This document shows positions 35,637 to 44,239 of a DNA stretch of 64,000 nucleotides, piece after piece (within the stretch, counting starts at the first letter, position 1; each line of letters opens with the position of its first letter). Under the pieces are notes generated by a model that worked only from the letters and a program-made list of their open reading frames with translations, searched no databases and had not been told where the DNA came from. The DNA comes from Chloroflexota bacterium (GTDB taxonomy: Bacteria > Chloroflexota > Anaerolineae > JAAEKA01), in the NCBI GenBank assembly GCA_034717495.1, contig JAYELL010000076.1, positions 79,867 through 143,866 of the forward strand, given 5' to 3'. The position numbers and the translations under genes were made by a program.

Positions 35637-35909
35637 ATGATGTCGCAAGAGCAATTCATCGACGAACCGGTGACGACCCAGGCTCGGTTTCTTCCCGACG
35701 GCAGGGTGCGCCCCACCGCCTTTGTCTGGAGAGGACAAACCCGCTACGTGACAGGGCTGGGACGCCGCTGGACCGAGGAAGAGCAGGGCACTCACTGGCA
35801 ATGCTTTCTGGCCCAGACCGCCAGCGGCGACACAGTGGAGCTGCGCTGGAATATGGACAGCCAGCAATGGCGCCTGCGCCGGGCCTGGTGGCGTTCTGTG
35901 ATGACATAA
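35637..35909 (+). CDS. Small DUF6504-like protein of unknown function
   Basis: About 90 residues, opening with EQFIDEPVTTQARFLPDGRV and containing a PTAFVWRGQTRYVTGLGRRW core and a C-terminal LRWNMDSQQWRLRRAWW strand pair. The pattern of aromatic and arginine residues fits small DUF6504-type proteins, found in actinobacteria and Chloroflexota beside DNA-repair or helicase genes. Function unknown. AAAGGA lies before the paired ATGs at 35637/35640. Confidence 0.65.
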   Translation: MMSQEQFIDEPVTTQARFLPDGRVRPTAFVWRGQTRYVTGLGRRWTEEEQGTHWQCFLAQTASGDTVELRWNMDSQQWRLRRAWWRSVMT

Positions 35910-35926
35910 GCTTGTTTAAGAGGACT

Positions 35927-35955
35927 TTGGTGATTCATCCCCTCTCTGGTATCAT
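35927..35955 (+). promoter_or_regulatory. Promoter of the amt-htrA-SLC13-usp unit
   Basis: TTGGTG (35927-35932), 17-bp spacer, TATCAT (35950-35955) preceded by TGG (extended -10). The leader to the transporter ATG is about 76 nt and contains a short leader reading frame. Confidence 0.55.
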
Positions 35956-36002
35956 ACCCACGTGTTTTTCGGTCAATGACAGAGTGAATGGAGGTTCGGG
36001 TT

Positions 36003-36041
36003 TTGAATAAGTGGTCTCCCAATTCCAGCAGGGTGAAATGA
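36003..36041 (+). CDS. Possible 12-codon leader peptide overlapping the Amt start
   Basis: A TTG 8 nt after a perfect GGAGG (35990-35994) opens a frame reading MNKWSPNSSRVK and ends at a TGA that overlaps the ATG of the transporter gene (ATGA). The strong ribosome site belongs to this frame rather than to the main gene, suggesting translational coupling or control. It is seen in sequence only. Confidence 0.4.
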   Translation: MNKWSPNSSRVK

Positions 36042-37495
36042 CGGGGTCATTCTGGCCTCTCGTGGCCGCAAGCCTGGCCTGGCTGGTTCCTGCAGGACTC
36101 GCCTTGATTGCCATCGCCGGCGCTGCTCCGCAGCGTGTATGGCGCAGTGCCCTTGGGGCCATTGCCGCTATTAGTCTGGGAGTTCTGGCCTTTTTCCTCG
36201 CGGGGTTCGCCATCGCGTTCGGAGGTATTGGCCTGATTCAGCCAGATGTGGCCGGATTCGATGAGCTGGTCTGGGAGTGGTCTCTGATGGGATCGGAGTG
36301 GGGGCCTCAATGGGGCACGGCGGGCCTCGCTGGCTGGGCCCTGGCTAAAGCTGCAGCCACACCGGATGCCTACAATCTCTTTTTCAGCCAACTCCCCTGG
36401 GTGGCCACCGCCACCATGATCCCCCTGATCGCCCTGCGCGGCCGGACTGCGGTACTCAGTTCCTTGCTGGGTGGCATTCTTGTTGGCGGGCTGCTCTATC
36501 CCCTGGCCACCAATTGGGTATGGGGTGGCGGTTGGCTTGCCAACCTGGGTTACACGGCCAACCTGGGACATGGCTTTGTCGACTTCGCCGGCGCCGGCAC
36601 GGTACATCTCGTCGGAGGCGCGGTGGCCCTCGCCGGACTCTTGACCATGGTTGACCGGCGCGCTGGCAAGCCGGCCGAACCGACGAGAGGGGTCAACCTG
36701 CCCCCAGTCCAACTACCCGTTTTGGCTTCCGTAGGTGCCTTTCTTGTGCTGGCCGGCAGTGTAGCCTGGAGCTGGGCAAATCCCTTGCTCAACGAAAACA
36801 CATTGTGGTCCAGCCGCGGCGCAGTGAACGTGATCCTCGTTGCCCTTGCCGGCGCATTGTTACCGTTGGCCTACACCTGGTTTGTGGCAAATCGCTCCGA
36901 TGCGCTGATGGCGGCGCGCGGGCTGGCGGCGGGAGCGGTGGCTGGTGCGGCGATCGGACCATTTGTGGCCCCATGGGCAGCGCTGGTGCTCGGTGCGGTC
37001 GTTGGCCTTCTGGTGCCACTGCTAACCTACCTTGTCCGTGAGGTGCTGCGGGTTGAAGATGATACCGGAATCCTGCCGGTTCATCTGACAGGTGGCCTGG
37101 CAGGATTGATTGCTCTCGGATTCCTGGCGGATGGCCTGACCGGTCGCGGGTGGAACGACGTTGGCGTCGCCAGTTATCTCGGCGTTGCCGGGCAGGGCGT
37201 TACCGGTCTTATGGTCGCCGAAGGCATGCAATCGGATTGGCCAGGTCAAATGCTGGCACAACTGCTTGGCATGACGGCCCTCTTTTTGGTGCCTTTCCTG
37301 GCAGCGACCCTGGTGTTTGGCCCGCTGGCCGTGCTCATAAAAGGGCTCGACCAGAGGCCTCGCTCCGGGCAGAGCCCAACAGTTGAACCGGCAATGCAGG
37401 CCACGACAATCAGCGTTGCCGATCTGCAAACAGCCGACAACCCAACCGAGTTTCAGTCAGATCACGATGAGATTCATTCGTCCGTTCACCAGTAG
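36038..37495 (+). CDS. Amt/Rh-family ammonium transporter-like protein
   Basis: The 485-residue membrane protein has about eleven hydrophobic segments. The twin pore histidines of the Amt family are visible in VDFAGAGTVHLVGGAVALAG (first His) and GILPVHLTGGLAG (second His), and W/F-rich gate residues precede them. It is diverged: the usual AmtB signature DFAGGTVVHINAG is altered, so it may be a sensor-type or diverged transporter. No PII (GlnK) gene is adjacent; instead the HtrA gene overlaps its 3' end by 29 bp. The ATG at 36038 is preferred; a GTG at 36011 is also in frame. Confidence 0.82.
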   Translation: MTGSFWPLVAASLAWLVPAGLALIAIAGAAPQRVWRSALGAIAAISLGVLAFFLAGFAIAFGGIGLIQPDVAGFDELVWEWSLMGSEWGPQWGTAGLAGWALAKAAATPDAYNLFFSQLPWVATATMIPLIALRGRTAVLSSLLGGILVGGLLYPLATNWVWGGGWLANLGYTANLGHGFVDFAGAGTVHLVGGAVALAGLLTMVDRRAGKPAEPTRGVNLPPVQLPVLASVGAFLVLAGSVAWSWANPLLNENTLWSSRGAVNVILVALAGALLPLAYTWFVANRSDALMAARGLAAGAVAGAAIGPFVAPWAALVLGAVVGLLVPLLTYLVREVLRVEDDTGILPVHLTGGLAGLIALGFLADGLTGRGWNDVGVASYLGVAGQGVTGLMVAEGMQSDWPGQMLAQLLGMTALFLVPFLAATLVFGPLAVLIKGLDQRPRSGQSPTVEPAMQATTISVADLQTADNPTEFQSDHDEIHSSVHQ

Positions 37496-38633
37496 CCTGC
37501 TCCTGGGGTGCCTTGTCCTCGTGCTGTCATCCTGCGTGCTCCAGGAGCCGGCAGTGATGCCGACTTCTGCACCTGAACCCACCCCCACGCCGATCATCAT
37601 CATTCAGACTCCCACTCCGGTATCCGACCTGGATGTGGCAGAGCGACGGATCATCGAGGTCTATCAGGAAGTCAATCCTGCGGTCGTCCACATCACGGCC
37701 CAGCTCCTGCGGCCCGACTTTTTCTTTGGCGTCCATCCCCAGGAAGGCACCGGTTCAGGGTTCGTCTTCGACAGGGATGGGCACATTATCACCAATTACC
37801 ATGTGGTCGAGAATGCCAGTGAGATCATGGTCAGTTTTCACGAGGGCATGGATCTGCCTGGACAGATTATCGGTACTGATCCACCCAACGATCTGGCAGT
37901 GCTTCAAATCGATCAACTGCCGCCCGATGTCGAGCCGATCCCTCTGGGAGATTCTGGCGAGCTTCAGGTAGGGCAGCGCGCAATCGCAATCGGCAATCCC
38001 TTCGGCCAATTTGAAAGGACCCTGACGGTTGGCGTCATCAGTGCTGTCAACCGTACCTTGATTCTGGATGAGGAACAGGTACTGCGGGGAGTCATCCAGA
38101 CCGATGCCTCCATCAATCGGGGCAACTCTGGCGGGCCCCTGTTGGACAGCAGCGGACGGTTGATCGGGATCAATACTGCGATCTTTTCTCCCAGCGGGAC
38201 CTCAGCGGGAGTAGGGTTGGCGATTCCTGTCAACAAACTCAAGCGGGTCGCGCCAAGTTTGATTGCCGATGGCAACTACCCCCACCCGTGGCTCGGTATC
38301 GAGCGTTTGGGCTACCCGTTGTTTCCGGAACTGGCACAAGGACTGAAGCTGCCGGTAGAGCGGGGATTGTTGATCGCCCAAATCTTTCGAAACAGCCCAG
38401 CGGTGCGGGCTGGCATTCAAACAGCGACCGATGAAGTGATTTTTGGCAGGCGGCGTCTTCTAATCGGCGGCGACATTTTGACCGATATCGACGGTATTCC
38501 TCTGACAAGCTGGGAAGACCTCGAAGCCTATCTGGACGAAAAAACTGAAGTGGGGCAAACGATAACATTGACACTCTGGCGCCAGACCGAAAGGCTGGAG
38601 ATCAGGGTCGAGTTGGACGAGGAGCCGATGTAG
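37467..38633 (+). CDS. Second HtrA-like serine protease, lipoprotein
   Basis: The 388-residue protein carries a lipoprotein signal (lipobox LSSC, Cys23), a Pro/Thr-rich tether, a trypsin-like domain with His112 (TNYHVV), Asp142 (NDLAVL) and Ser221 (GNSGGP), and a C-terminal PDZ domain (about 290-385, GGDILTDIDGIPLT). It begins inside the last 29 bp of the transporter gene and ends 3 bp before the next one, so it is clearly in an operon with membrane-protein genes. A quality-control role at the membrane surface is likely. It is a paralogue of the protease at 32961-34280 but anchored by lipid instead of a helix. Confidence 0.94.
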   Translation: MRFIRPFTSSLLLGCLVLVLSSCVLQEPAVMPTSAPEPTPTPIIIIQTPTPVSDLDVAERRIIEVYQEVNPAVVHITAQLLRPDFFFGVHPQEGTGSGFVFDRDGHIITNYHVVENASEIMVSFHEGMDLPGQIIGTDPPNDLAVLQIDQLPPDVEPIPLGDSGELQVGQRAIAIGNPFGQFERTLTVGVISAVNRTLILDEEQVLRGVIQTDASINRGNSGGPLLDSSGRLIGINTAIFSPSGTSAGVGLAIPVNKLKRVAPSLIADGNYPHPWLGIERLGYPLFPELAQGLKLPVERGLLIAQIFRNSPAVRAGIQTATDEVIFGRRRLLIGGDILTDIDGIPLTSWEDLEAYLDEKTEVGQTITLTLWRQTERLEIRVELDEEPM

Positions 38634-38636
38634 CTG

Positions 38637-40370
38637 ATGACCAAGAAGTTTTGGGATATGAAGCGCCGCAATATCCTGTGGCTGTGCCTTTTGATTGGCT
38701 CGATTGTGACCTTGCTCCTGCTTCCACGGCTGGGAACGGCGCAGGACAGGGGTCCGGTATACGTCATCGATGGCGACCTTCAGGATTCCCGGGGTGAACC
38801 GGTCGAAGGGGCCGAGATCAAGCTTATGCTGCCCGGGGAAGAGGAAACGATCGCGGAGGCGGAAAGCCAGAAAAACGGCCAGTTTGAACTCATCTTCGGT
38901 GAGGAACATCTGAGATCACTGGCGGGTGCGACCGTCGCCATCGAACGGCCTCACTTCCGATCCGTCACATACATCCTGACCTCAGAGGACGTCGACGACC
39001 TACAGATGGATGGGTTCTTTGTTCTGCCAGCCCAGGAAGGTGGTCTGCAGCGCCGTATTACGCCTGCCTTCTGGATCGCGGGCCTGATCTTCATCTCAGT
39101 GTTGCTGATTATCGCTACAGAACGCCTGCACAATGTTCTGGCAGTCATGGCAGGTGTGGCTGCCGTGTTGTTCGTGAGCTATTTTGGCCGGCTGCTAAGC
39201 CCCGACCTTTTCATCTTCAATTTCGAGCGTGCGTTGGATTTTATCGACTGGGAGGTGATCTTCCTGGTCATGGGTATGATGATCGTCATTGCCGTGATCG
39301 AACGAACCGGCATTTTTCAATGGGTGGCCTATCAAGCCTATCGCATCAGTCGGGGACGAGCGTGGCTCCTGGCACTGATACTGATGATCTTCACCGGAAT
39401 CGCTTCGGCAATGCTGGACAACGTGACCACGATGTTGCTCATGACACCGATCACGATCCAGATCGCCCTGGGCCTGAATCTCAATCCACTTCCCCTCCTG
39501 TTGCCACAGGTCTGGGCCTCCAATGTCGCAGGCATTAGCACCCTGATTGGCACGCCTACCAACATCTTGATCGGCTCCTACGCCGACATCTCATTTTCCG
39601 ACTTCATGATCAACCTGACACCTGGTGTGATCATGGCCATGACCGTGCTGATCCTCTATGTGCTGATCGTCTATTGGAAAGACCTCAAGGGACCCACCGC
39701 GACGCTTACACCGGAACTGCAGGCTCGTCTTCAGGAAAATGCGCGAATTCGCCAGCCTGAGGCATTGCGCAAAGCCCTGATAATCGGCGCTTTCATGATG
39801 CTGATGTTCCTATTCGGCGAGGCCCTCCACCTGGTACCAGCAGTGACAGCCGTCGTCGGTGCCACGGCACTGCTGATCTGGATCCGCCCCAACATCGAAG
39901 AGATGATCGAAGCAGTGGATTGGACCACCCTGGTCTTTTTCATGATGTTGTTCATCATGGTGGGCGCGATCGAGGAGGTGGGTTTGATCGGCGGCATTGC
40001 TGAGTTGATCGGCGATCTGGTGGGAACGAATCTGACCCTGGCAATGATCCTCATTGTCTGGCTGGGCGCCATCATTTCAGGGCTGATCGACAACATTCCG
40101 TTTGCGGCTGCCATGCTGCCCGTGGTGGGCTACCTGAGCTCCCAGATCCCCGGCGCCGCCGAAAGCAAAGCCCTGTTTTATGCGCTATCGGTCGGTGCGG
40201 CCTTTGGTGGAAACGGCACCTTGATCGGCGCCTCGGCCAACCTGGTAACGGCTGGCATCAGCGAACGAGCGGGGTTCCCAATCACCTACGGTACTTTTTT
40301 GCGCCGTGGTTTCCCTGCAATGATCGTAACAGCAGCGGCCGGCACTGTCTGGCTGCTCATTCGCTTCTAG
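38637..40370 (+). CDS. SLC13/ArsB-NhaD-type ion transporter with an N-terminal extracytoplasmic domain
   Basis: This 577-residue protein has an N-terminal signal/anchor (about 12-33), then about 90 residues resembling a carboxypeptidase-regulatory-like beta-sandwich (GDLQDSRGEPVEGAEIKL, about 43-60), then about twelve membrane segments of the ion transporter superfamily. Transport signatures are FTGIASAMLDNVTTMLLMTP (about 247-266), VAGISTLIGTPTNILIGSY (about 293-311), GLIDNIPFAAAMLPV and FGGNGTLIGASANLV near the C-terminus. These occur in ArsB, NhaD and citrate-type (SLC13) carriers. The ion is not determined. It starts 3 bp after the HtrA stop. Confidence 0.85.
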   Translation: MTKKFWDMKRRNILWLCLLIGSIVTLLLLPRLGTAQDRGPVYVIDGDLQDSRGEPVEGAEIKLMLPGEEETIAEAESQKNGQFELIFGEEHLRSLAGATVAIERPHFRSVTYILTSEDVDDLQMDGFFVLPAQEGGLQRRITPAFWIAGLIFISVLLIIATERLHNVLAVMAGVAAVLFVSYFGRLLSPDLFIFNFERALDFIDWEVIFLVMGMMIVIAVIERTGIFQWVAYQAYRISRGRAWLLALILMIFTGIASAMLDNVTTMLLMTPITIQIALGLNLNPLPLLLPQVWASNVAGISTLIGTPTNILIGSYADISFSDFMINLTPGVIMAMTVLILYVLIVYWKDLKGPTATLTPELQARLQENARIRQPEALRKALIIGAFMMLMFLFGEALHLVPAVTAVVGATALLIWIRPNIEEMIEAVDWTTLVFFMMLFIMVGAIEEVGLIGGIAELIGDLVGTNLTLAMILIVWLGAIISGLIDNIPFAAAMLPVVGYLSSQIPGAAESKALFYALSVGAAFGGNGTLIGASANLVTAGISERAGFPITYGTFLRRGFPAMIVTAAAGTVWLLIRF

Positions 40371-40386
40371 AAGGGCGAGACTTCCT

Positions 40387-40854
40387 ATGGAACACATAGT
40401 CTGCGCAGCTCGCGGGGGGCCGGGTAGCCGCCCGGCAATCGAATTGTCTATCAGTCTGGCACAGGAAAACGATGCTCGTCTGACCTTTCTCTACATTGTC
40501 GACTGCGACTTTCTGGGACACGCGATCCTTGCCAGTTCCAGCATAATTCACCAGCAGTTGCGGGAGATGGGCGAATTCATCATGCTCAAGCTGCAGGCGG
40601 AGGCGGCCAGCCTGGGTGTCGAGGCGGATTTCGCCATCGAAGAGGGCACGGTGAGAGAGGGGATCCGTCATTTCGTCAACGAATCGGGGGCCGACACGGT
40701 CGTGGTCGGACGTCCAGCACGGGAGAAAACGGCAGATGTTTTTGACTCCGACAGCCTCGTGCAGTTTTCGGCCTTGCTGGAGGCCGAAATCGGCGTTCGC
40801 GTGATCCTGGTCGGCCCTGACGATATCCACCTGTCGGCCACCGGCCCCGACTAG
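40387..40854 (+). CDS. Universal stress protein A family
   Basis: The 155-residue protein has the UspA fold: HIVCAARGGPGSRPAIELS near the N-terminus, a DARLTFLYIVD strand, and a VVVGRPAREK segment (about 108-118). The ATP-binding G-x2-G-x9-G(S/T) motif is degenerate, so nucleotide binding is uncertain. It follows the transporter gene by 16 bp and ends the four-gene unit. Usp domains are often joined to or encoded beside ion transporters, where they may regulate them. Confidence 0.82.
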   Translation: MEHIVCAARGGPGSRPAIELSISLAQENDARLTFLYIVDCDFLGHAILASSSIIHQQLREMGEFIMLKLQAEAASLGVEADFAIEEGTVREGIRHFVNESGADTVVVGRPAREKTADVFDSDSLVQFSALLEAEIGVRVILVGPDDIHLSATGPD

Positions 40855-40890
40855 CAGTGGGTTCCCAGCGGGATTGCGGCCGGAGGCTAC

Positions 40891-40919
40891 TCGACAGCGT
40901 CTGATACCTGGCATATAAT
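40891..40919 (+). promoter_or_regulatory. Leaderless promoter of the VTT-domain gene
   Basis: TCGACA (40891-40896), 17-bp spacer, TATAAT (40914-40919), then 6 nt to the ATG at 40926. The first transcribed base is predicted to be the A of the start codon, and no ribosome site exists. Confidence 0.78.
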
Positions 40920-40925
40920 CAAGTT

Positions 40926-41681
40926 ATGCAACTGTGGCTAAAACGGGTTTTACTGGTTATCGTCCTCGGGGTTTTGATCTATCTGAGCGTCCAGTATCAC
41001 GAACCGATCATCGAACTGGTCAGCGACCAGGAGCGCATTCGCGACTGGTTGGCCGATCTGGGCCCATTGGGGCCAATGGGCTTGATATTTCTGAATGCCC
41101 TTCAGGTGGTGATCGCTCCCATCCCTGGCAATGTGATGCAGGTGATCGCCGGGTATCTCTTTGGATGGTTGCCTGGAACGATTTACAGCATTATCGGTAT
41201 GGCCTTGGGAGGAATCCTGGCCATGAGTCTGGCACGGGTATTTGGCCGGCCGTTGGTATACAAGCTGGTGGGCGAGAAGCGGACAATGCGCTGGGAAGAG
41301 GTAACCCACCTGGATTCGCTGACAGTTTGGGTTATCCTCATGCTTGGCATCTTCGGCGATATACCCTTTTTCATCGCCGGGCTGACAACGCTCCCAATTT
41401 GGAAAATCATCGGTGTCGCAGTATTGGTTCGAGCACCGTCGGTACTCATTTCTACGGCCATAGGAGCCGGTGTCATCGACTGGCGTTCGCCATGGGTCCT
41501 GGGCTCAGTCGTACTGATGGTGCTCGTTGCCCTGATCGCCGTTCGCTACCAGGATCGTATCGAACAATGGGTGGACCGGACGGTTCTGGACCGGGTATTG
41601 AAACAAGCCTCAAAGGCTCCCATTGAGGAGGCAGTGGCCCAATTGGAGGCGCCCCAAACGCCTGGGAAAACGACAGAATAA
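40926..41681 (+). CDS. TVP38/TMEM64 (VTT-domain, DedA-like) membrane protein
   Basis: The 251-residue protein has five to six membrane segments and the VTT/SNARE-associated pattern: APIPGNVMQVIAGYLFGWLPG (about 61-81), ALGGILAMSLARVFGR (about 93-108), GIFGDIPFFIAGL. DedA and TVP38 relatives include lipid scramblases and undecaprenyl-phosphate translocases. The C-terminal 40 residues are cytoplasmic and charged. Transcription is probably leaderless. A small membrane-protein gene follows with a 1-bp gap. Confidence 0.9.
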   Translation: MQLWLKRVLLVIVLGVLIYLSVQYHEPIIELVSDQERIRDWLADLGPLGPMGLIFLNALQVVIAPIPGNVMQVIAGYLFGWLPGTIYSIIGMALGGILAMSLARVFGRPLVYKLVGEKRTMRWEEVTHLDSLTVWVILMLGIFGDIPFFIAGLTTLPIWKIIGVAVLVRAPSVLISTAIGAGVIDWRSPWVLGSVVLMVLVALIAVRYQDRIEQWVDRTVLDRVLKQASKAPIEEAVAQLEAPQTPGKTTE

Positions 41682-41682
41682 C

Positions 41683-41919
41683 ATGCAACCAACGATTGAT
41701 CACAGAGCAGCGGCAGAACAGGAAAACAAGGTATTGCTGATCACCGCGGGCGGACTTGGCTGTTTTTTGTTGCTCTGCATCATCTTATCCGCGTTGATAG
41801 TCCTCGCAGCACTGGTCTGGACACTGGAGGGCAACCTGGGTCCTTCCGGCAATAGCCTGGAGGGGGTTGGCCAGTTCCTGGCAATGCTGGCAGAACTGTC
41901 CGAAACACGTGTAGTATGA
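41683..41919 (+). CDS. Small single-span membrane protein
   Basis: The 78-residue protein has a charged N-terminus (about 1-17) and one long hydrophobic segment (about 18-45, GLGCFLLLCIILSALIVLAAL). The C-terminal tail is Gly/Leu-rich. No family is recognised. It sits between the VTT gene (1-bp gap) and the LysM gene (ATGA overlap), so it is translationally coupled within a three-gene operon. Confidence 0.65.
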   Translation: MQPTIDHRAAAEQENKVLLITAGGLGCFLLLCIILSALIVLAALVWTLEGNLGPSGNSLEGVGQFLAMLAELSETRVV

Positions 41920-43433
41920 TGAAAACCGTTGCCGGTTTGCTTCTGGTCCTCATTTCCCTGGTTTTTCCCGGTGTTTTCACCGCCGAGGGTAGTGATCTTC
42001 ATCAGGAAACCTGCGACGGTGAATGGTACGTCGTTCAGCTCGGCGATTCCTGGTCCCGCATCGCCGAACGCGCCGGTCACACGGTGACTGAACTGAAGGA
42101 GAGTAACCCTGTAGCCGCAGGTCACCCTCAAGGATGGCTATTCGTGGGCCAGCAACTGTGCATTCCCAGACGGGACGGAGAATCCAGCGGCATCTGGATC
42201 ACAGTTCGCCGGGGAGACTCATGGTCGGTTCTGGCGGCGCGCTATGGTGTCAGCGTATGGGCACTGCAATCGGCAAACCCCAACATGGTTCGTCCCAGCC
42301 ATGTGCTGCGTCCCGGGGACAAAATCTGGATACCTGCGTCAGCCATCAACCTGACTGACGTGGTCTGTCCCGAATCGCTGGAGGATCTCCCGGCTGTGTC
42401 GGCAAAGGTGTTGACCAAATCGGGTGGTGTGCTGGAGATTCTTCGCAGCTTTCTGGTTCAATGCGGCGCCATCACTGCGGACACGGGCACCGTCGAGGCG
42501 GCGCCCCTGCGCGGCAACGAAACGCCTGAAGTCGTAGTTATCGGTGTCGATCCGACCACGGGGAATGGCTCGCCAGTGGGCGTATTGGCCGTTCTTGGCG
42601 CCGATGAAACGGGTTGGCGGGCGATCTTTCAATCCGGCGTGGCCGCCGGCCTGACATTGCAGCAGGTTGGGGACATCAATCAGGACGGACATGACAACCT
42701 GTCCTGGAGCGATACAACTTGCAGTGCTGAGGCCTGTTTCACCACGGTTCACCTGCTTTCCTTCGTCGATGGCGAATTCCAGGAATGGATCGGCGACGGC
42801 ACTACCATGGCTGAGGCCACTGTGGCCTTTCAGGATGTCGGAGAAGATGGTACGGGCCAGGAATTGATCCTGACGGGTGGCATCATCGATTCGCTGTGGG
42901 CCGGGCCCCAGCGGGCCGTAACCAACACATGGGCATCACTGGCGGGCGATCCATACATCCTGACGGGCCGGGAATACAGCGATTCCTATTGCCTTTATCA
43001 TCACATTCGAGATGCTAACGACTGGCTTTGGGGCGGGTGGGCGGACAACTTCGAGAAAGCGATTGCCTCCTACCGCACCGCCGTCGACGATCCTGCTCTG
43101 GTGGCCTGCTGGATCTGGCCGCGAGAGGTAGAAGTTCTGCGCGCATTCGGCCTTTATCGACTGGCAGCAGCGCACGCCTACGCCGGTCAGATGGATTTGG
43201 CAGCCCAGGTAGTCACCGAACTGCACCAACGCTATCCGGAAAGCAACTACAGCCAATTGGCTTCCATTTGGTGGCTGGCCTACGAGATGACTGGGGATGA
43301 CACGGCAGCCTGTGCAGCAATCACCGCCTACGCCAGAAAACATCCGGACGTCTGGCAGCCGTTGGCCAATTTTGGCTACGCCAACCCCGCGCTTTCGGCA
43401 GAACTCATCTGCCCGGTTGTTCCGGAAGAGTAA
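41916..43433 (+). CDS. Exported LysM-domain protein
   Basis: The 505-residue protein has a signal peptide (hydrophobic core about 5-20), two LysM domains (about 37-84, YVVQLGDSWSRIAERAG; and about 93-140, ITVRRGDSWSVLAARYGVS) that should bind peptidoglycan or another GlcNAc polymer, and a C-terminal 360 residues with an integrin/FG-GAP-like strand pattern (VGDINQDGHDNLSW) and a helical TPR-like end (about 370-470). No hydrolase motif is present. Its start overlaps the previous gene by 4 bp. It is likely a wall-associated scaffold. Confidence 0.82.
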   Translation: MMKTVAGLLLVLISLVFPGVFTAEGSDLHQETCDGEWYVVQLGDSWSRIAERAGHTVTELKESNPVAAGHPQGWLFVGQQLCIPRRDGESSGIWITVRRGDSWSVLAARYGVSVWALQSANPNMVRPSHVLRPGDKIWIPASAINLTDVVCPESLEDLPAVSAKVLTKSGGVLEILRSFLVQCGAITADTGTVEAAPLRGNETPEVVVIGVDPTTGNGSPVGVLAVLGADETGWRAIFQSGVAAGLTLQQVGDINQDGHDNLSWSDTTCSAEACFTTVHLLSFVDGEFQEWIGDGTTMAEATVAFQDVGEDGTGQELILTGGIIDSLWAGPQRAVTNTWASLAGDPYILTGREYSDSYCLYHHIRDANDWLWGGWADNFEKAIASYRTAVDDPALVACWIWPREVEVLRAFGLYRLAAAHAYAGQMDLAAQVVTELHQRYPESNYSQLASIWWLAYEMTGDDTAACAAITAYARKHPDVWQPLANFGYANPALSAELICPVVPEE

Positions 43434-43475
43434 TGACGAAGATGTCTAGGATGGCATGCATCACGGCCGTTCTTT

Positions 43476-44198
43476 TTACATCGAGATCGGATCGTTGCAC
43501 GAGGCAGGCAGTTCCACCGGTGTTTCGGTGTTGACAGCAGTCAATTCTATCTGCACGTCGAAGTCCCCCTTGAACTTGAGGGGCTCGTAAGCGCCGCTGT
43601 AGCTGCCGCGAAAAGCTAGCGGATAGCCGCCTTCTGCGTCGATATACAGGTCAGCATCTCTCGCTGACCACAATCCTTCGCCAAAGCTCCTTAGTTGCGG
43701 ATCGGTGCTCTTTTTCGCTGCAGCAAGGAATGTTTCCCCGTTGATGACATAGTGCTTGACAGGTCGGTTGTTCAGCATTCCTTCGCCGAGCAATTTGCCG
43801 CGCGCCACGTCGCTGGTCGTCAGCATAGTCAGCAGGCTTTCCGGACTCATTTCATCCAGCACCGCAGTTGCGTCCGGGATATCTGGTTTGACGCAGATGG
43901 GGAAGAAGCCGTTGATGACAATATAGGCGCCTTCAGACACCTTATAGAGATCAACTTTGGAAGGCGTAAATAGACCTATCAGGGATCCACCCACCTTGGC
44001 AGCGATTCTTCCGAGCAGACTGCCCGACACAGTAATCCGGCTATTCTGGCCATTTACTGCCAACAGACCATTCAAGGTTCCCTGTGCTCGCTTGCCATTT
44101 ATGAAACCATTTACCGAAAGCGCGACCGTCGCGTCGAGTGAGCTGAGATCAGCGATCGGGTTGAGCGGGATCATATCCTGGGAGTATGTAGAATTCAT
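43476..44198 (-). CDS. LppX/LprAFG-like lipid-carrier protein without an evident signal peptide
   Basis: The 240-residue protein resembles the curved beta-sheet lipoproteins of the LppX/LolA-like fold: a VALSVNGFINGKRAQGTLNG strand pair, DLYKVSEGAYIVINGFF, and a C-terminal DADLYIDAEGGYPLAFRGSYSG. The family is usually exported and lipid-anchored, but this start (ATG at 44198 with GGAGGA upstream) gives no signal peptide or lipobox, and upstream frames add only six residues. Either the leader was lost or the protein is cytoplasmic. It is convergent with the LysM gene, 42 bp away. Confidence 0.6.
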   Translation of the reverse strand: MNSTYSQDMIPLNPIADLSSLDATVALSVNGFINGKRAQGTLNGLLAVNGQNSRITVSGSLLGRIAAKVGGSLIGLFTPSKVDLYKVSEGAYIVINGFFPICVKPDIPDATAVLDEMSPESLLTMLTTSDVARGKLLGEGMLNNRPVKHYVINGETFLAAAKKSTDPQLRSFGEGLWSARDADLYIDAEGGYPLAFRGSYSGAYEPLKFKGDFDVQIELTAVNTETPVELPASCNDPISM

Positions 44199-44225
44199 TG
44201 GTATTTGGTCCTCCAAATTTTGGGA

Positions 44226-44234
44226 AGTATATCA
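44226..44234 (-). promoter_or_regulatory. Extended -10 promoter of the LppX-like gene
   Basis: On the minus strand TGATATACT (44226-44234) is a good extended -10, with a predicted start about 20 nt before the ribosome site GGAGGA. Confidence 0.5.
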
Positions 44235-44239
44235 CGCCT

